Shown here piece by piece: positions 35,845 to 44,093 of a stretch of DNA of 64,000 nucleotides. Source of the stretch: Nitrospira sp. (GTDB lineage: Bacteria; Nitrospirota; Nitrospiria; Nitrospirales; Nitrospiraceae); NCBI GenBank assembly GCA_020846195.1, contig JADLEJ010000003.1:28514-92513 (forward strand), in the 5' to 3' direction. Within the stretch, counting starts at the first letter, position 1; every line of letters begins with the position of its first letter. Position numbers and translations under genes: made by a program. A model generated the notes under the pieces. It did no database searches and was not told the DNA's origin. It worked only from the letters and a program-made list of their open reading frames with translations.

Positions 35845-35875
35845 GATGGACTCCTTCCTATGCCTAAAGGGTAAA

Positions 35876-36688
35876 TCAGGATGCGGAACTTTCTTTGGCC
35901 TTTTTAGCAAACCGCTCTTTCAACCGTTTCCGCGCTTCTTCCGCCTGTTCGAACATCTTGCACTTGTCGTAGACGCTGATGAGGTTGTAGTACGCCAAGG
36001 GCTCGTCGGGGTTGTTCTCCACGGCGCTCTCCATCACTTTGATGGCCAGGTCGGACTTCTTGTGATTCAGCGCGATCTCCATCAGCTTGAAGCTGGCTTC
36101 CAGATGCGTCGGCTCGAGTTCGAGTGTCCGCATATAGCACTGAATGCCCATGTCGATGGTGTTGTAGTCGGACACCAGAGGGTTATCCAGCTCCACATAC
36201 ACATTGGCGAGATTGTACCAGGCGATGGGATCTTCCGGCGTCATTTCCACGAGACGCTCATAGTAATCCTTGGCCTCCATGAACTTTTTCTTGTCCGCAT
36301 AGACCCGGCCAAGATTAAACAGCGCCAGGATGTCGTGCGGGAAGACCTCAAGCGCGTGCTTGAATTCGGCCTCGGCTTCGTCGGCCATATTCTTAGTCGC
36401 ATAGATGGTTCCGAGATTCGAGTAATACATGGCCAGCGAACGATTCATCTCGGCGCGCAAGCCCTCGGCCATCTCGATGGATTTCTTCACCTCAGCCAGC
36501 GCATCGTCCATGCGCCCTTTGCTGAAATACAATTCGCCCAGACGGCAGCGGGCCTGAAAATCGTCGGGCTCGGCCGCCAGCAGCTTCTCGATCTCAAGAA
36601 TTTCTTCGTCGGGCGAGAGCGGCTGATCTCCAGGATCGAGCGCGGTCGCCGCCTGCGTCGGTTCATTGCTTGGGTTGGTTGTGTCCAT
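35876..36688 (-). CDS. TPR-repeat protein
   Basis: A 270-residue protein consisting of about six tetratricopeptide units ([99 protein letters not shown], and others), a basic C-terminus and an acidic N-terminus. There is no signal peptide. AGGGG lies before the ATG. Likely a scaffold for assembly of the operon's membrane or redox proteins. Confidence 0.85.
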   Translation of the reverse strand: MDTTNPSNEPTQAATALDPGDQPLSPDEEILEIEKLLAAEPDDFQARCRLGELYFSKGRMDDALAEVKKSIEMAEGLRAEMNRSLAMYYSNLGTIYATKNMADEAEAEFKHALEVFPHDILALFNLGRVYADKKKFMEAKDYYERLVEMTPEDPIAWYNLANVYVELDNPLVSDYNTIDMGIQCYMRTLELEPTHLEASFKLMEIALNHKKSDLAIKVMESAVENNPDEPLAYYNLISVYDKCKMFEQAEEARKRLKERFAKKAKESSAS

Positions 36689-36716
36689 TACATGCCCCTG
36701 TGTTCAGTTACGGTGA

Positions 36717-37820
36717 TTATGCCTGTTCAGTGACCAGGGCATCCGAAGAGCCCATGAGTGCATTGGTGGCGGTCGACGGAGACTCCGACACCGCCGGCCT
36801 GGCTCGATCCATCGCGAGCAACATGACTCCCAAAATCACCATCAACGTGAGATTGGAAAAGAGCAACGCGTACCCTGCGATAAACATGAGGCCGATCCCA
36901 TACCCCGCCAGCCGCCCCATGTTGAGCAACTTGATAACGGTATAGGACCAGCAGAGCAGCCCCCCCATGTAAATGGCAAAGGGCATATAGAAGGTATAGC
37001 CCATGCCGAACTGGAAAATCCACCCGATCCCCTGGGAGGCCTGCCGAACCGCAGACGCTAAGGCCGGATCGTACAAGCCCAGCAGGTAATCGGTAAAGAT
37101 GAGGGTCGAGAAAATCGTCCCCGTCGTCGCCCAAAACCAGATGGCCCGGTGGCGCTGCACGCGATTCTTCGTCTTGAGGGAAAGGCCCTGTCCATACGCC
37201 ACAAACGTCAGATAGCTCGCCAAGACCATCAAGGCCTCGCCGATTCGGTGGGCTTCGTACACGAACGGCGGAGCCGCCACGGTATTCGCCACGCTATAGG
37301 CCGTCGAAATAATCTGGTAGTAGAGCCACCCGGAAATGCCGAAGTAAAACGTCACTCCGAGAATCCGGTGGGACCGCTGCTGCTGCGTCGAGACATACTC
37401 GAACATAAACAACGTCAAGGCCAAAAAGGCCACGATGTTATAGATCAATGACCCGACCATCCCGGACGGCACCACCAAAAAGGCCGCGGTTAGAAGGAGC
37501 AGCAAGGCCACGCAGCTCATCGCCACTTTGGTCATCCGGCTCACCTCCTGGCCGGCGCTTCGATGGACCATCGTCACACCGAGCGCAAGAAACAGGAGAA
37601 TCGCCACGATGTTGAGGAGCCAGGTCCCGATCTCCGTGAGCGTCGTAAAGGTCGGGGTAATCCAGGGATGCGCCACGGCCATCTTGCTCAGGTGCATCCC
37701 CAATCGAGAAACCAGGCGATAGAGCACCAGCTCCAGGAAAGACGTGAGCAGCACGAGCTTGATCGTGTATTCGAACATCGGGCCGTAATCGCCGATCCGG
37801 CCTGAAAGTCGATCGCTCAT
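36717..37820 (-). CDS. Polytopic membrane protein of unknown function, first gene of the operon
   Basis: A protein of about 367 residues with roughly ten hydrophobic segments and short loops, so nearly the whole protein is in the membrane. Histidines lie near several helix ends (FVYEAHRIGEALMVLASYL, HPWITPTF, QQQRSHRILGVTF, RVQRHRAIWFW), which could bind haem or quinone, but no known family signature is visible. The ATG at 37820 is chosen over 37835 because the latter has almost no spacing to a GAGGGG site. It is the first gene behind a strong promoter, so it may be the membrane anchor of the module. Confidence 0.7.
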   Translation of the reverse strand: MSDRLSGRIGDYGPMFEYTIKLVLLTSFLELVLYRLVSRLGMHLSKMAVAHPWITPTFTTLTEIGTWLLNIVAILLFLALGVTMVHRSAGQEVSRMTKVAMSCVALLLLLTAAFLVVPSGMVGSLIYNIVAFLALTLFMFEYVSTQQQRSHRILGVTFYFGISGWLYYQIISTAYSVANTVAAPPFVYEAHRIGEALMVLASYLTFVAYGQGLSLKTKNRVQRHRAIWFWATTGTIFSTLIFTDYLLGLYDPALASAVRQASQGIGWIFQFGMGYTFYMPFAIYMGGLLCWSYTVIKLLNMGRLAGYGIGLMFIAGYALLFSNLTLMVILGVMLLAMDRARPAVSESPSTATNALMGSSDALVTEQA

Positions 37821-37868
37821 CGTTATGCTCTTCATGCCCCTCGTACACTCCAGCCAGCCAGAGTTTAA

Positions 37869-37898
37869 TTATAGCCGTCGCAAAAAAACAGGGTCAAT
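37869..37898 (-). promoter_or_regulatory. Strong sigma70 promoter of the eight-gene operon
   Basis: On the minus strand TTGACC (37893-37898) and a perfect TATAAT (37869-37874) are 18 bases apart. The first start codon is about 48 bases downstream of the -10. Confidence 0.7.
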
Positions 37899-37913
37899 GC
37901 CGGCATTGCCGGA
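37897..37913. repeat. Overlapping palindromes at the -35 of the eight-gene operon
   Basis: AATGCCGGCATT (37897-37908) is a perfect 12-base palindrome and CCGGCATTGCCGG (37901-37913) is a second one overlapping it. They touch the -35. They could be an operator, or the hairpin of a weak terminator for the radical SAM gene, whose stop is 28 bases away; the T-run is 9 bases off the stem. Confidence 0.45.
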
Positions 37914-37940
37914 TCTGGCCGCAGCCACCGTCCAAAGAAG

Positions 37941-39725
37941 CTACGACGCGCTGATCGGCTGCGGCACCTGAACGGCCTGCGCCTTTTCATGGGCAATATA
38001 GAGCAAGCCGTCCGCCATTGAATAATTGAACGGCAACTCGCAGACCACCTCGCTCACCCGCTCATACACATGCTGATAGAGCTTTTCCGACTCGTCCGGC
38101 GTCATCCCCTCCTGCACTTCATAAAAGAACCCCAGGCTGAGATCCTCTGCGGAGGGCCGCATGATTCGCCTGATGCCATACCCGCCTGGATCGCTCATGA
38201 TCGGGGCTTCTTTTTCAAGATCGAAGAGGCAGGGCTGGCAGGAGAACCCGAACGATTCGTGCAGCTTCTTGTTCTCCACGATGAAATTCATCGTTTCCAG
38301 CGCTTCTTCTTCCTTCTCCGTGGGGAATCCGACAATGATGTAACAATGCACGGCGATCCCCAGATCCACGCAGTCGTCGGCAACCCGCCGAACCCACTCC
38401 TGCTTGATGCCCTTCTTCATGAAATCCATGATGCGCTGGTTGAAGGATTCCAATCCAAACACAATCTTGAGGCAGCCGGCGTCCCGCATGGACGTCAGCA
38501 ACTCGCGCGAAAGATTCTTTTCGAACCGCATTTCGCAGGTCCACTTGATGTCTAGCTTGCGCTCCGTCATTTGCTGGCACAGCCGCTTGGTGGGCGCCAG
38601 CGCAAAACACTCGTCGGTAAAGAAGAAGTATTGCGCCCCATACCGCTGCTTGAGCCATTCCAACTCTTCGATCGTCCGGCCCGGATCCTTCTGCCTGAAA
38701 TTCTGGTGATCGAGCGTGAGTGCGCAGAAGGCGCAGTCTTTGTAGTAACACCCGCGAGAGAATTGAACCGGTAAAACCGGCTCCGGCGACAAGTACTTAT
38801 CGAGCGGAAATCCATCGTAATTCGGCGCCGGCAGCTGGTTGACATTTTCAGAGTAGAACGGCTGATTGACCGTGATTTTCCCGTTCTGGCGGTAGATCAG
38901 GTTCGGCACCTTGCTGAAGTCCTTCTTCCCGGCCATTTGATTGACCAGCTCCAGCAACGCGGTCTCTCCCTCAAACACCACGATGTCATCGGTGATATCG
39001 AACAGGCTCGGACAGCGGCGAATATTATCGACCAGGCGGGTAAAGATGCTTCCACCGATTGTGATGTGCAGGTCGGGGGCCGCTTCCTTAATCAATCGGC
39101 ACAGCGTCAATCCAGGGATAATCTGCGAGGTCGCCGTGATCGACACGCCGATCAGATCTGGACGATCATTCACAATGGACGGAATGAATTTATCGCGGAA
39201 CAGGCTAACGTAAGGATTCTGCGCCTCATCCCGAATGACCTTCATGAGATCTTTCGAGGAATAGATCGAATAATTGCTGAATTGATTGTCGACAACCGTC
39301 AATCTGGTTGGGAAATACACCGACGACACGAGTTCCAGCCACTTATCGATCATGAAGAGGCTGCCGCGATAGGCATCGAGATCGTAAAACGCCTCGCTTC
39401 GCAGCGTCTCTTTCGCCAGCTCCACGCGATCGATTAAATAAGGGAACCGGTCGAGCGACTCCGCAATTTTAGCGGCATGCTCGCGGCTCCCTGGGCCAGT
39501 CTCTCCAGTCGTGCTTCGTTCCAACTCCCGCTGCTTTGCGAGTAATTGCTCGTGGACTTCCGCCCCAAATGAACGGGTCAGAAGCTGGTCGAGCAACTCG
39601 ATTCCAAGATCCCGCTGGGAGACGTTTTTGACGCCGCCCTGATGCAGGAATCCGGTGAGTGAAGGGAGGCTAAGATATGGTTGAGAGGGATGCCAGGTAG
39701 GCGGAAATAACAACGAGACTTTCAT
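37941..39725 (-). CDS. Radical SAM protein with B12-binding-like N-terminus and CX4CX2C cluster motif
   Basis: A 594-residue protein. Residues about 185-265 form a Rossmann-like domain (DLIGVSITATSQIIPGLTLCRLIKEAAPDLHITIGGS), similar to B12-binding domains but without the DxHxxG motif. A radical SAM core follows. Its cluster site is C326-C331-C334 (SRGCYYKDCAFCA), that is CX4CX2C, not the usual CX3CX2C. Later core motifs are visible (FFFTDECFALAPTK, LKIVFGLESFNQRIMDFMKKGI, HCYIIVGFPTEKEEEA). ATG at 39725 with AAAGTGG upstream; a GTG three codons earlier is possible. It likely modifies a protein, cofactor or lipid linked to the neighbouring redox genes. Confidence 0.8.
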   Translation of the reverse strand: MKVSLLFPPTWHPSQPYLSLPSLTGFLHQGGVKNVSQRDLGIELLDQLLTRSFGAEVHEQLLAKQRELERSTTGETGPGSREHAAKIAESLDRFPYLIDRVELAKETLRSEAFYDLDAYRGSLFMIDKWLELVSSVYFPTRLTVVDNQFSNYSIYSSKDLMKVIRDEAQNPYVSLFRDKFIPSIVNDRPDLIGVSITATSQIIPGLTLCRLIKEAAPDLHITIGGSIFTRLVDNIRRCPSLFDITDDIVVFEGETALLELVNQMAGKKDFSKVPNLIYRQNGKITVNQPFYSENVNQLPAPNYDGFPLDKYLSPEPVLPVQFSRGCYYKDCAFCALTLDHQNFRQKDPGRTIEELEWLKQRYGAQYFFFTDECFALAPTKRLCQQMTERKLDIKWTCEMRFEKNLSRELLTSMRDAGCLKIVFGLESFNQRIMDFMKKGIKQEWVRRVADDCVDLGIAVHCYIIVGFPTEKEEEALETMNFIVENKKLHESFGFSCQPCLFDLEKEAPIMSDPGGYGIRRIMRPSAEDLSLGFFYEVQEGMTPDESEKLYQHVYERVSEVVCELPFNYSMADGLLYIAHEKAQAVQVPQPISAS

Positions 39726-39784
39726 GGAAACCACTTTCTAATATCTTCGGAAAATCAGATAGTTTCGAATGATTTCAATGATCG

Positions 39785-39814
39785 TTTATACACTCCCGTC
39801 TTCTTCATTTGCAA
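39785..39814 (-). promoter_or_regulatory. Promoter for the radical SAM gene
   Basis: On the minus strand TTGCAA (39809-39814) and TATAAA (39785-39790) are 18 bases apart; the leader is about 50 bases. Confidence 0.5.
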
Positions 39815-39879
39815 CCCTGTGGCGCTGCGCTTAAAGAGAATGCCGCAGCCTCCTCGCAGGGATGCCGCACACCGGTGAA

Positions 39880-39933
39880 AGAAAAGAAAAAGCCCCGGGT
39901 CACTTCGCTATTCGCATAGCGCAGACCCGGGGC
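39880..39933 (-). terminator. Strong rho-independent terminator of the torD-nxrC unit
   Basis: A 10-base stem (39892-39901 with 39924-39933, GCCCCGGGTC and complement) encloses a second stem (CGCTAT/ATAGCG). On the minus strand it is followed by TTTTTCTTTTCTTTC. It lies 64 bases after the nxrC stop. Confidence 0.85.
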
Positions 39934-39996
39934 CATTTTCTCACTTCACCTCAACGCATTCGCGATGAGCGTCGGTCTCTCGCGAGACCGTTCAGC

Positions 39997-40950
39997 TCAT
40001 GGAAGCTTGAGCGTGAACCAGGTGGAGAGCGCCTTCATACCATTGCGCTCGATGTTGTTCCCATCCCACACCGCAAACGCGATGGGCACAGACATCCCCG
40101 CCTTGAACTGCGTGTCGTTCGCATCGCTGGTCTCCAAGGTGCGCTTGATGACCACGCGCCAGGTTGGACCAGTGTAACCGCCACCCTTGACGGAGCCTGA
40201 CGGCTCCCACACACCGTTCCCCAACACATCCTGATGCGTCTGGGTGGTGAGGGTGCTGAATCCGTTGGCATTCAGGTCTTCCACCGAGCTCACGCGGAGC
40301 GTCGGATCGGACATGATGTTACCGGACCAGATACCTGAGTTGAACGGCCCAAGGCTCCGACCGATCCGGTCAGGATAGGTCACGCCGCCAGCCGGCTCTT
40401 CAAAGTAGTAGTCCCAGAAAATGCCGGGGTACTGGTCGTCCACGTCCCACATACCCGCGCTGTCCTTGCCAAGATCCTTCTGCCATTCCGCGTTCCAGCG
40501 CCAGATGTTGGTGGTTCCGCCAGACTGTCCCATACACTGGAACGGCGGCGCACCCGACGTGGTGACCGGGAACATGATCGCAACCTGGTCGCGGAAATCC
40601 TGCGGACCGATGGCTGTGTCATTCTTCGTCTGATCGTTCCACTCCACGCGCAAGCCGAGCTCCTTGCCGTTGCTCATGGCCTTCACGAACACCGACTTCA
40701 CCGAGATGTTCGGATGCATCGGAGTGGTGATCAACTGGCCGCTCAACGGAACGATTACACCAGGGACGCTCTCCCACACGGGATTCGCGCCATCCATGGG
40801 AATCGGTCCCTTGACTGCCTTCGCCGGAATCGTCACCGGCTGGCTCACAGCCAGGGGCACTTGCCCGATCGTCAGCATGACGCCGACGACGAGGGCAGAG
40901 AGCAGAATGCTAAACACCAATTTCTTGTTGGTCGTCTGCACAACTCTCAT
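39997..40950 (-). CDS. nxrC: Candidate nitrite oxidoreductase gamma subunit NxrC (haem-b protein)
   Basis: A 317-residue exported protein with an N-terminal signal or anchor (LVFSILLSALVVGVMLTIGQV, residues 11-31). It belongs to the ethylbenzene dehydrogenase gamma family, which binds a b-type haem and links a molybdoenzyme to the electron-transport chain. Family phrases: GVIVPLSGQLITTPM, LGLRVEWNDQTKND, FRDQVAIMFPV, PFQCMGQ (Met140 probable axial ligand), TNIWRWNAEWQKD, YFEEPAGGVTYPDRIGRSLGP and FAVWDGNNIERNG. GGAGGGA precedes the ATG. It is paired with a TorD-like chaperone and closed by a strong terminator. nxrA and nxrB are not in this window, so the NxrC name rests on family and context. 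Confidence 0.78.
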   Translation of the reverse strand: MRVVQTTNKKLVFSILLSALVVGVMLTIGQVPLAVSQPVTIPAKAVKGPIPMDGANPVWESVPGVIVPLSGQLITTPMHPNISVKSVFVKAMSNGKELGLRVEWNDQTKNDTAIGPQDFRDQVAIMFPVTTSGAPPFQCMGQSGGTTNIWRWNAEWQKDLGKDSAGMWDVDDQYPGIFWDYYFEEPAGGVTYPDRIGRSLGPFNSGIWSGNIMSDPTLRVSSVEDLNANGFSTLTTQTHQDVLGNGVWEPSGSVKGGGYTGPTWRVVIKRTLETSDANDTQFKAGMSVPIAFAVWDGNNIERNGMKALSTWFTLKLP

Positions 40951-41043
40951 ACAGCTAATCCCTCCTCTCAAATTAATGATTAAATAACATCGCCCAAATA
41001 ACTATGCCTACCGTCGAGAAAACTAGAAATAATTGCTCGAAAC

Positions 41044-42018
41044 CTACGCGGTTCCGACCGGTCCGCCCTCCTCCTTGTCCTTGTCTTTGTCCTTCACATC
41101 CAGGAAGGACTGTGCGCCGACTTCGTTCAACAATACGCTCAGCTCATTTCCCTGGTCCTGCGCGCCGCACTCGTACGTCTGACCTTCGGGAGAATTAAAG
41201 GTCGCCGGACGATAATCCGTCTCTGTGTAAGGCTGCGGGGTGACGCCAAGAAACGCGGTCTCGAATTCGATCCAATCGGAAGTCATATCCGAAACGATCT
41301 TGAAAAATCCGGAATCCGACTTCTTGGTTAGCATCCGGCAAAACAGCGGCACCCAGCGCCCAATATGATTTTTAACGAATTTCTTCTGTGCGTCCACGAC
41401 GATCTGCGTCTTGTCGGCACCGTCATGACAGCGGGAATAGGACTCTTTGTAGGCCAGAAAATGCATGAATTCGAACTCGACGCTGAGATGGTCGAGACGC
41501 TCATGAATATCTTTCGACAGTTCGACGCCGAACGCCTTGTAGAAGCCGGCGATGTCGCCCATGGTATGGGATTGCGCAAACACGTGATCGTTGCCGAAGA
41601 GGGTTTCGTACGGAGGACAATCCAGCGTAATCACATTGCTGAATACGCGCCGATGCTCAGACTGCAAATCGCTCAACTGCCAATTCACGCATTCTGAGGC
41701 AACCAGCTTTTCGACATTGTCCAACTGCTTCTTCAGGGAAGCCAGCTTCAGCTTCGCGCGCTCTCCACCCTGATTGGCATCCAAGGCCGCCTGAAGGGCA
41801 TCCAAGGCCGCTCGACCGTCTTCCACAAACTCTCCACACTGCAAGTAATCGAGGAACTCTTCGTCTTCTGGATATAAAAGACTCCAGGAAACAAGGAGAT
41901 ACAGCTTACTGCGATTGAGAGCCCGCTCGACGGCCGGAGAATCTTTGATCGTCGGGGTATTAGGGATAACGGCAGCAGCAGTAGATGTTGAAGTCTGCAC
42001 CGATTGTTTACTCGTCAT
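41044..42018 (-). CDS. TorD/DmsD/NarJ-family molybdoenzyme chaperone
   Basis: A 324-residue all-helical protein. The core (KLYLLVSWSLLYPEDEEFLDYL; LDCPPYETLFGNDHVFAQSHTMGDIAGFYKAFGV; ERLDHLSVEFEFMHFLAYKE) is the pattern of the TorD/NarJ chaperones that hold molybdoenzymes until their cofactor is loaded and guide Tat export. The N-terminal 35 and C-terminal 70 residues are extra and polar (tail KDKDKDKEEGG). CAGGAG lies 7 bases before the ATG. Its gene is the first in a torD-nxrC unit, implying a role in maturing the associated molybdoenzyme. Confidence 0.85.
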   Translation of the reverse strand: MTSKQSVQTSTSTAAAVIPNTPTIKDSPAVERALNRSKLYLLVSWSLLYPEDEEFLDYLQCGEFVEDGRAALDALQAALDANQGGERAKLKLASLKKQLDNVEKLVASECVNWQLSDLQSEHRRVFSNVITLDCPPYETLFGNDHVFAQSHTMGDIAGFYKAFGVELSKDIHERLDHLSVEFEFMHFLAYKESYSRCHDGADKTQIVVDAQKKFVKNHIGRWVPLFCRMLTKKSDSGFFKIVSDMTSDWIEFETAFLGVTPQPYTETDYRPATFNSPEGQTYECGAQDQGNELSVLLNEVGAQSFLDVKDKDKDKEEGGPVGTA

Positions 42019-42092
42019 GACAATTGTCTCCTGGATGTGGGAATCAACCCAGGCCTCACAACTCACACAACTTCCAAACCAGCACTACTCTG

Positions 42093-42120
42093 ACCTATCA
42101 CAGGCCTGCGTATGATAGGT
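42093..42120. promoter_or_regulatory. Operator-like inverted repeat over the torD-nxrC promoter
   Basis: ACCTATCA (42093-42100) and TGATAGGT (42113-42120) form 8-base arms separated by 12 bases. One arm overlaps the -10 and the other lies just past the start site, so a bound dimer would block transcription. Confidence 0.6.
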
Positions 42121-42140
42121 AAAGGTCAAATAGATGTCAA
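42112..42140 (-). promoter_or_regulatory. Consensus sigma70 promoter of torD-nxrC
   Basis: On the minus strand a perfect TTGACA (42135-42140) and TATCAT (42112-42117) are 17 bases apart. Leader about 85 bases. The region 42141-42248 behind it is AT-rich and without coding signals. Confidence 0.8.
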
Positions 42141-42248
42141 GCAGGAACTCGGACTTAAATCCATAGATTTGAGCAGATTTATTTTTTAATTATTCCCGCT
42201 GGACTTTTAAAATTTCCGCTCCAGATCATCTGATTTCACTTTTATGCC

Positions 42249-42878
42249 CTATTGAAATTCCACCAGTTGCCGCACGGGCGTCACACGGATCGCCACATGA
42301 TCGTTGACGGTATGACAGATATGCTCGCAGATGCCACAGCCCACACACCCTTCTGCGGATACCTCAAGCCGCATGGTCGAAAAATCCATCGATAAGGCAT
42401 CCATAGGACACTTTGAAACGCAGGCATGACACCCTTGCCCAGCCGTGCAGAGACGCTGGGACACCCGCGCCACCCCGAGGCGAACATCCTGCATCCGGTC
42501 AGTTGGCGTCAATGCATCCGTTGCGCAAGCCGCAATGCAGGGAAGATCGTCGCACAAAAGACAGGGCGACTGGTCGGCAAAAATCACCGGAGTCCCATCG
42601 CCGGCATGGCAGACAATCGCGCCCGGATCGCAGGCCTTGATGCAGTCGCCGCATTTCGTGCAACGATCCAGAAACAATACTTCATCAACAGCCCCAGGTG
42701 GCCGAAGCCAATCGGCCCTGAACGTAGGCGCAGGCGCCTCGGGCGCGGCATCGACTTGCTTGGAAAACTCCTGCGCTGTCTTGGCAACAGACAGCACGGA
42801 GTATTTCAGAAAATCCCGCCGGCCATATGAAGGGTTCGATGCCATGGTGCTTGTTAATCCAGCAGGCGCTTTGACCAT
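42249..42878 (-). CDS. Tat-exported ferredoxin with four [4Fe-4S] clusters (NapG/NapF-like)
   Basis: A protein of about 209 residues with a twin-arginine-like motif (GRRDFLKYSVLSVA) and four cysteine clusters: CTKCGDCIKAC, CLLCDDLPCIAAC, CTAGQGCHACVSKC and CVGCGICEHIC. This is the layout of NapG/MauM-type periplasmic ferredoxins that pass electrons between the quinone pool and a molybdoenzyme. The start is ambiguous: ATG at 42878 (AGGTG upstream, near the previous stop) or ATG at 42845, which gives a shorter n-region. It follows the HExxH gene by 6 bases. Confidence 0.85.
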   Translation of the reverse strand: MVKAPAGLTSTMASNPSYGRRDFLKYSVLSVAKTAQEFSKQVDAAPEAPAPTFRADWLRPPGAVDEVLFLDRCTKCGDCIKACDPGAIVCHAGDGTPVIFADQSPCLLCDDLPCIAACATDALTPTDRMQDVRLGVARVSQRLCTAGQGCHACVSKCPMDALSMDFSTMRLEVSAEGCVGCGICEHICHTVNDHVAIRVTPVRQLVEFQ

Positions 42879-42884
42879 CTGCAC

Positions 42885-43883
42885 CTACATGACGCCGTCG
42901 GCTCTTAGCTTATACACTTCCACGCACCGGTCGCAGCCGCCGTACTCAATATCCCATCCAGGGTGATTCTCGCGGATGAAATCCAACACGTAGGGCTCCA
43001 GCTTGGTGCCCATATCCTCCACCCATGAATAGGTCGGGAAGCGGCAGAGCGGGCAGGGAAAGCCCGGCATCAGCATAACTTTGTTTTCCGTCTCCGGAAC
43101 CTCGCCCCCCTCCACATCGACCGCGCGATCCATCACGCGCAAGGTATCGGTCGACATTTCGATCAACTCGGAATGGGTGAAATACGAGATCTGCCACAGT
43201 CCTTCGAACACCGATTTCAATTGAGGCGGCGCAATCTTCCGGTACCACGACCGAAACTCTTTGAACCGATCCTCTTTGCTCAGCATCGGCTCCCGGCCCG
43301 CCGCGCTCAACCGGCTATCGACACTCAAACTCCACAAGACGCGGTAGCGCTGGAGAATCAGCGTTTCTTCTCCTGAATTCTGCCCGACCTTCGTATCGGG
43401 GTCATAGCCAAAGGCCGGGTCGAGCATATCCGAGATATGCATCAACTCATGGCGGCAATAGCGGGTCAAAGCGGGATCGTAAAACCGTCGCGGGATCAGC
43501 TGAATGCCCACACCCTTCAGGCCCTTGGCCTCGAAATCCTTGGCCAAATCCTGCTCGACCGATCCCCACTTGCGAAGAATGTCGACGCCTTCCTGATCTT
43601 CCTTCAAGACGCCCTTCACCAGCACAATCCCGACCTTGTCCTTCAAAAGCGGATATTCGTTGAACGAATCCCGGATAATGTCGGAAAATCCCCACGTTCC
43701 GAACAAATACTGATACAGCTTCTTAAACTCCCCTTCCCGATCCTCGAGAATGAACTTCTCGTAGATCGGGTCGGCATGCTCATGGAATTCCTTGTAGTAG
43801 GTCGGATCGCCTTCGCGCTCCGTCTTTTCCACAAAGGAGTCGATCACCTCTTGCAGCAATGCGGGCTGAAATCTGATTTCCAT
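42885..43883 (-). CDS. Unknown protein with HExxH motif and C-terminal zinc-ribbon pair
   Basis: A 332-residue soluble protein. In the centre YCRHELMHISDMLDPAFGYD holds an HExxH motif, which in metallopeptidases binds zinc. Near the end, FPCPLCRFPTYSW and GGCDRCVEVYK give two CxxC pairs that could hold a second metal. There is no signal peptide. It is not a family I recognise. The ATG at 43883 has GAGGC upstream. It is the first gene of a pair with the Tat ferredoxin and lies beside torD-nxrC, so it may process or insert a cofactor into the same enzyme (inference). Confidence 0.65.
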   Translation of the reverse strand: MEIRFQPALLQEVIDSFVEKTEREGDPTYYKEFHEHADPIYEKFILEDREGEFKKLYQYLFGTWGFSDIIRDSFNEYPLLKDKVGIVLVKGVLKEDQEGVDILRKWGSVEQDLAKDFEAKGLKGVGIQLIPRRFYDPALTRYCRHELMHISDMLDPAFGYDPDTKVGQNSGEETLILQRYRVLWSLSVDSRLSAAGREPMLSKEDRFKEFRSWYRKIAPPQLKSVFEGLWQISYFTHSELIEMSTDTLRVMDRAVDVEGGEVPETENKVMLMPGFPCPLCRFPTYSWVEDMGTKLEPYVLDFIRENHPGWDIEYGGCDRCVEVYKLRADGVM

Positions 43884-43973
43884 TGGAAGCCTCGAAAGAT
43901 TGGATGTGACGAACACTCAGACCGTCAATACCACCAAACCGCTTAGCGGGGAGAACCGGCGCCCCGCGCCACC

Positions 43974-44003
43974 TTGACTTAAACGCTGGGCATCTCTTAC
44001 GAT
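43974..44003 (+). promoter_or_regulatory. Candidate promoter for the WD40 gene
   Basis: TTGACT (43974-43979) and TACGAT (43998-44003) are 18 bases apart. A separate TATACT at 44025-44030 has no good -35, so the assignment is tentative. Confidence 0.3.
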
Positions 44004-44093
44004 CTCCCTTCGTTCACGAGGAAGTATACTGGGCTCAAAAGCCGATTTGCAATCAAGGGAGGCTCCTAGTCCTCCCGGTGAGTGGAGTATCCA

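Noticed and set aside
36717..37820. Polytopic membrane protein as a cytochrome bd or NarI subunit
   Set aside because: Histidines near helices are suggestive, but I see no CydA/NarI signature, so I leave it unassigned.
42141..42248. AT-rich leader behind the ferredoxin gene as a terminator
   Set aside because: Only short imperfect stems (AAATC/GATTT and CTGGA/TCCAG) without a clear U-tract.
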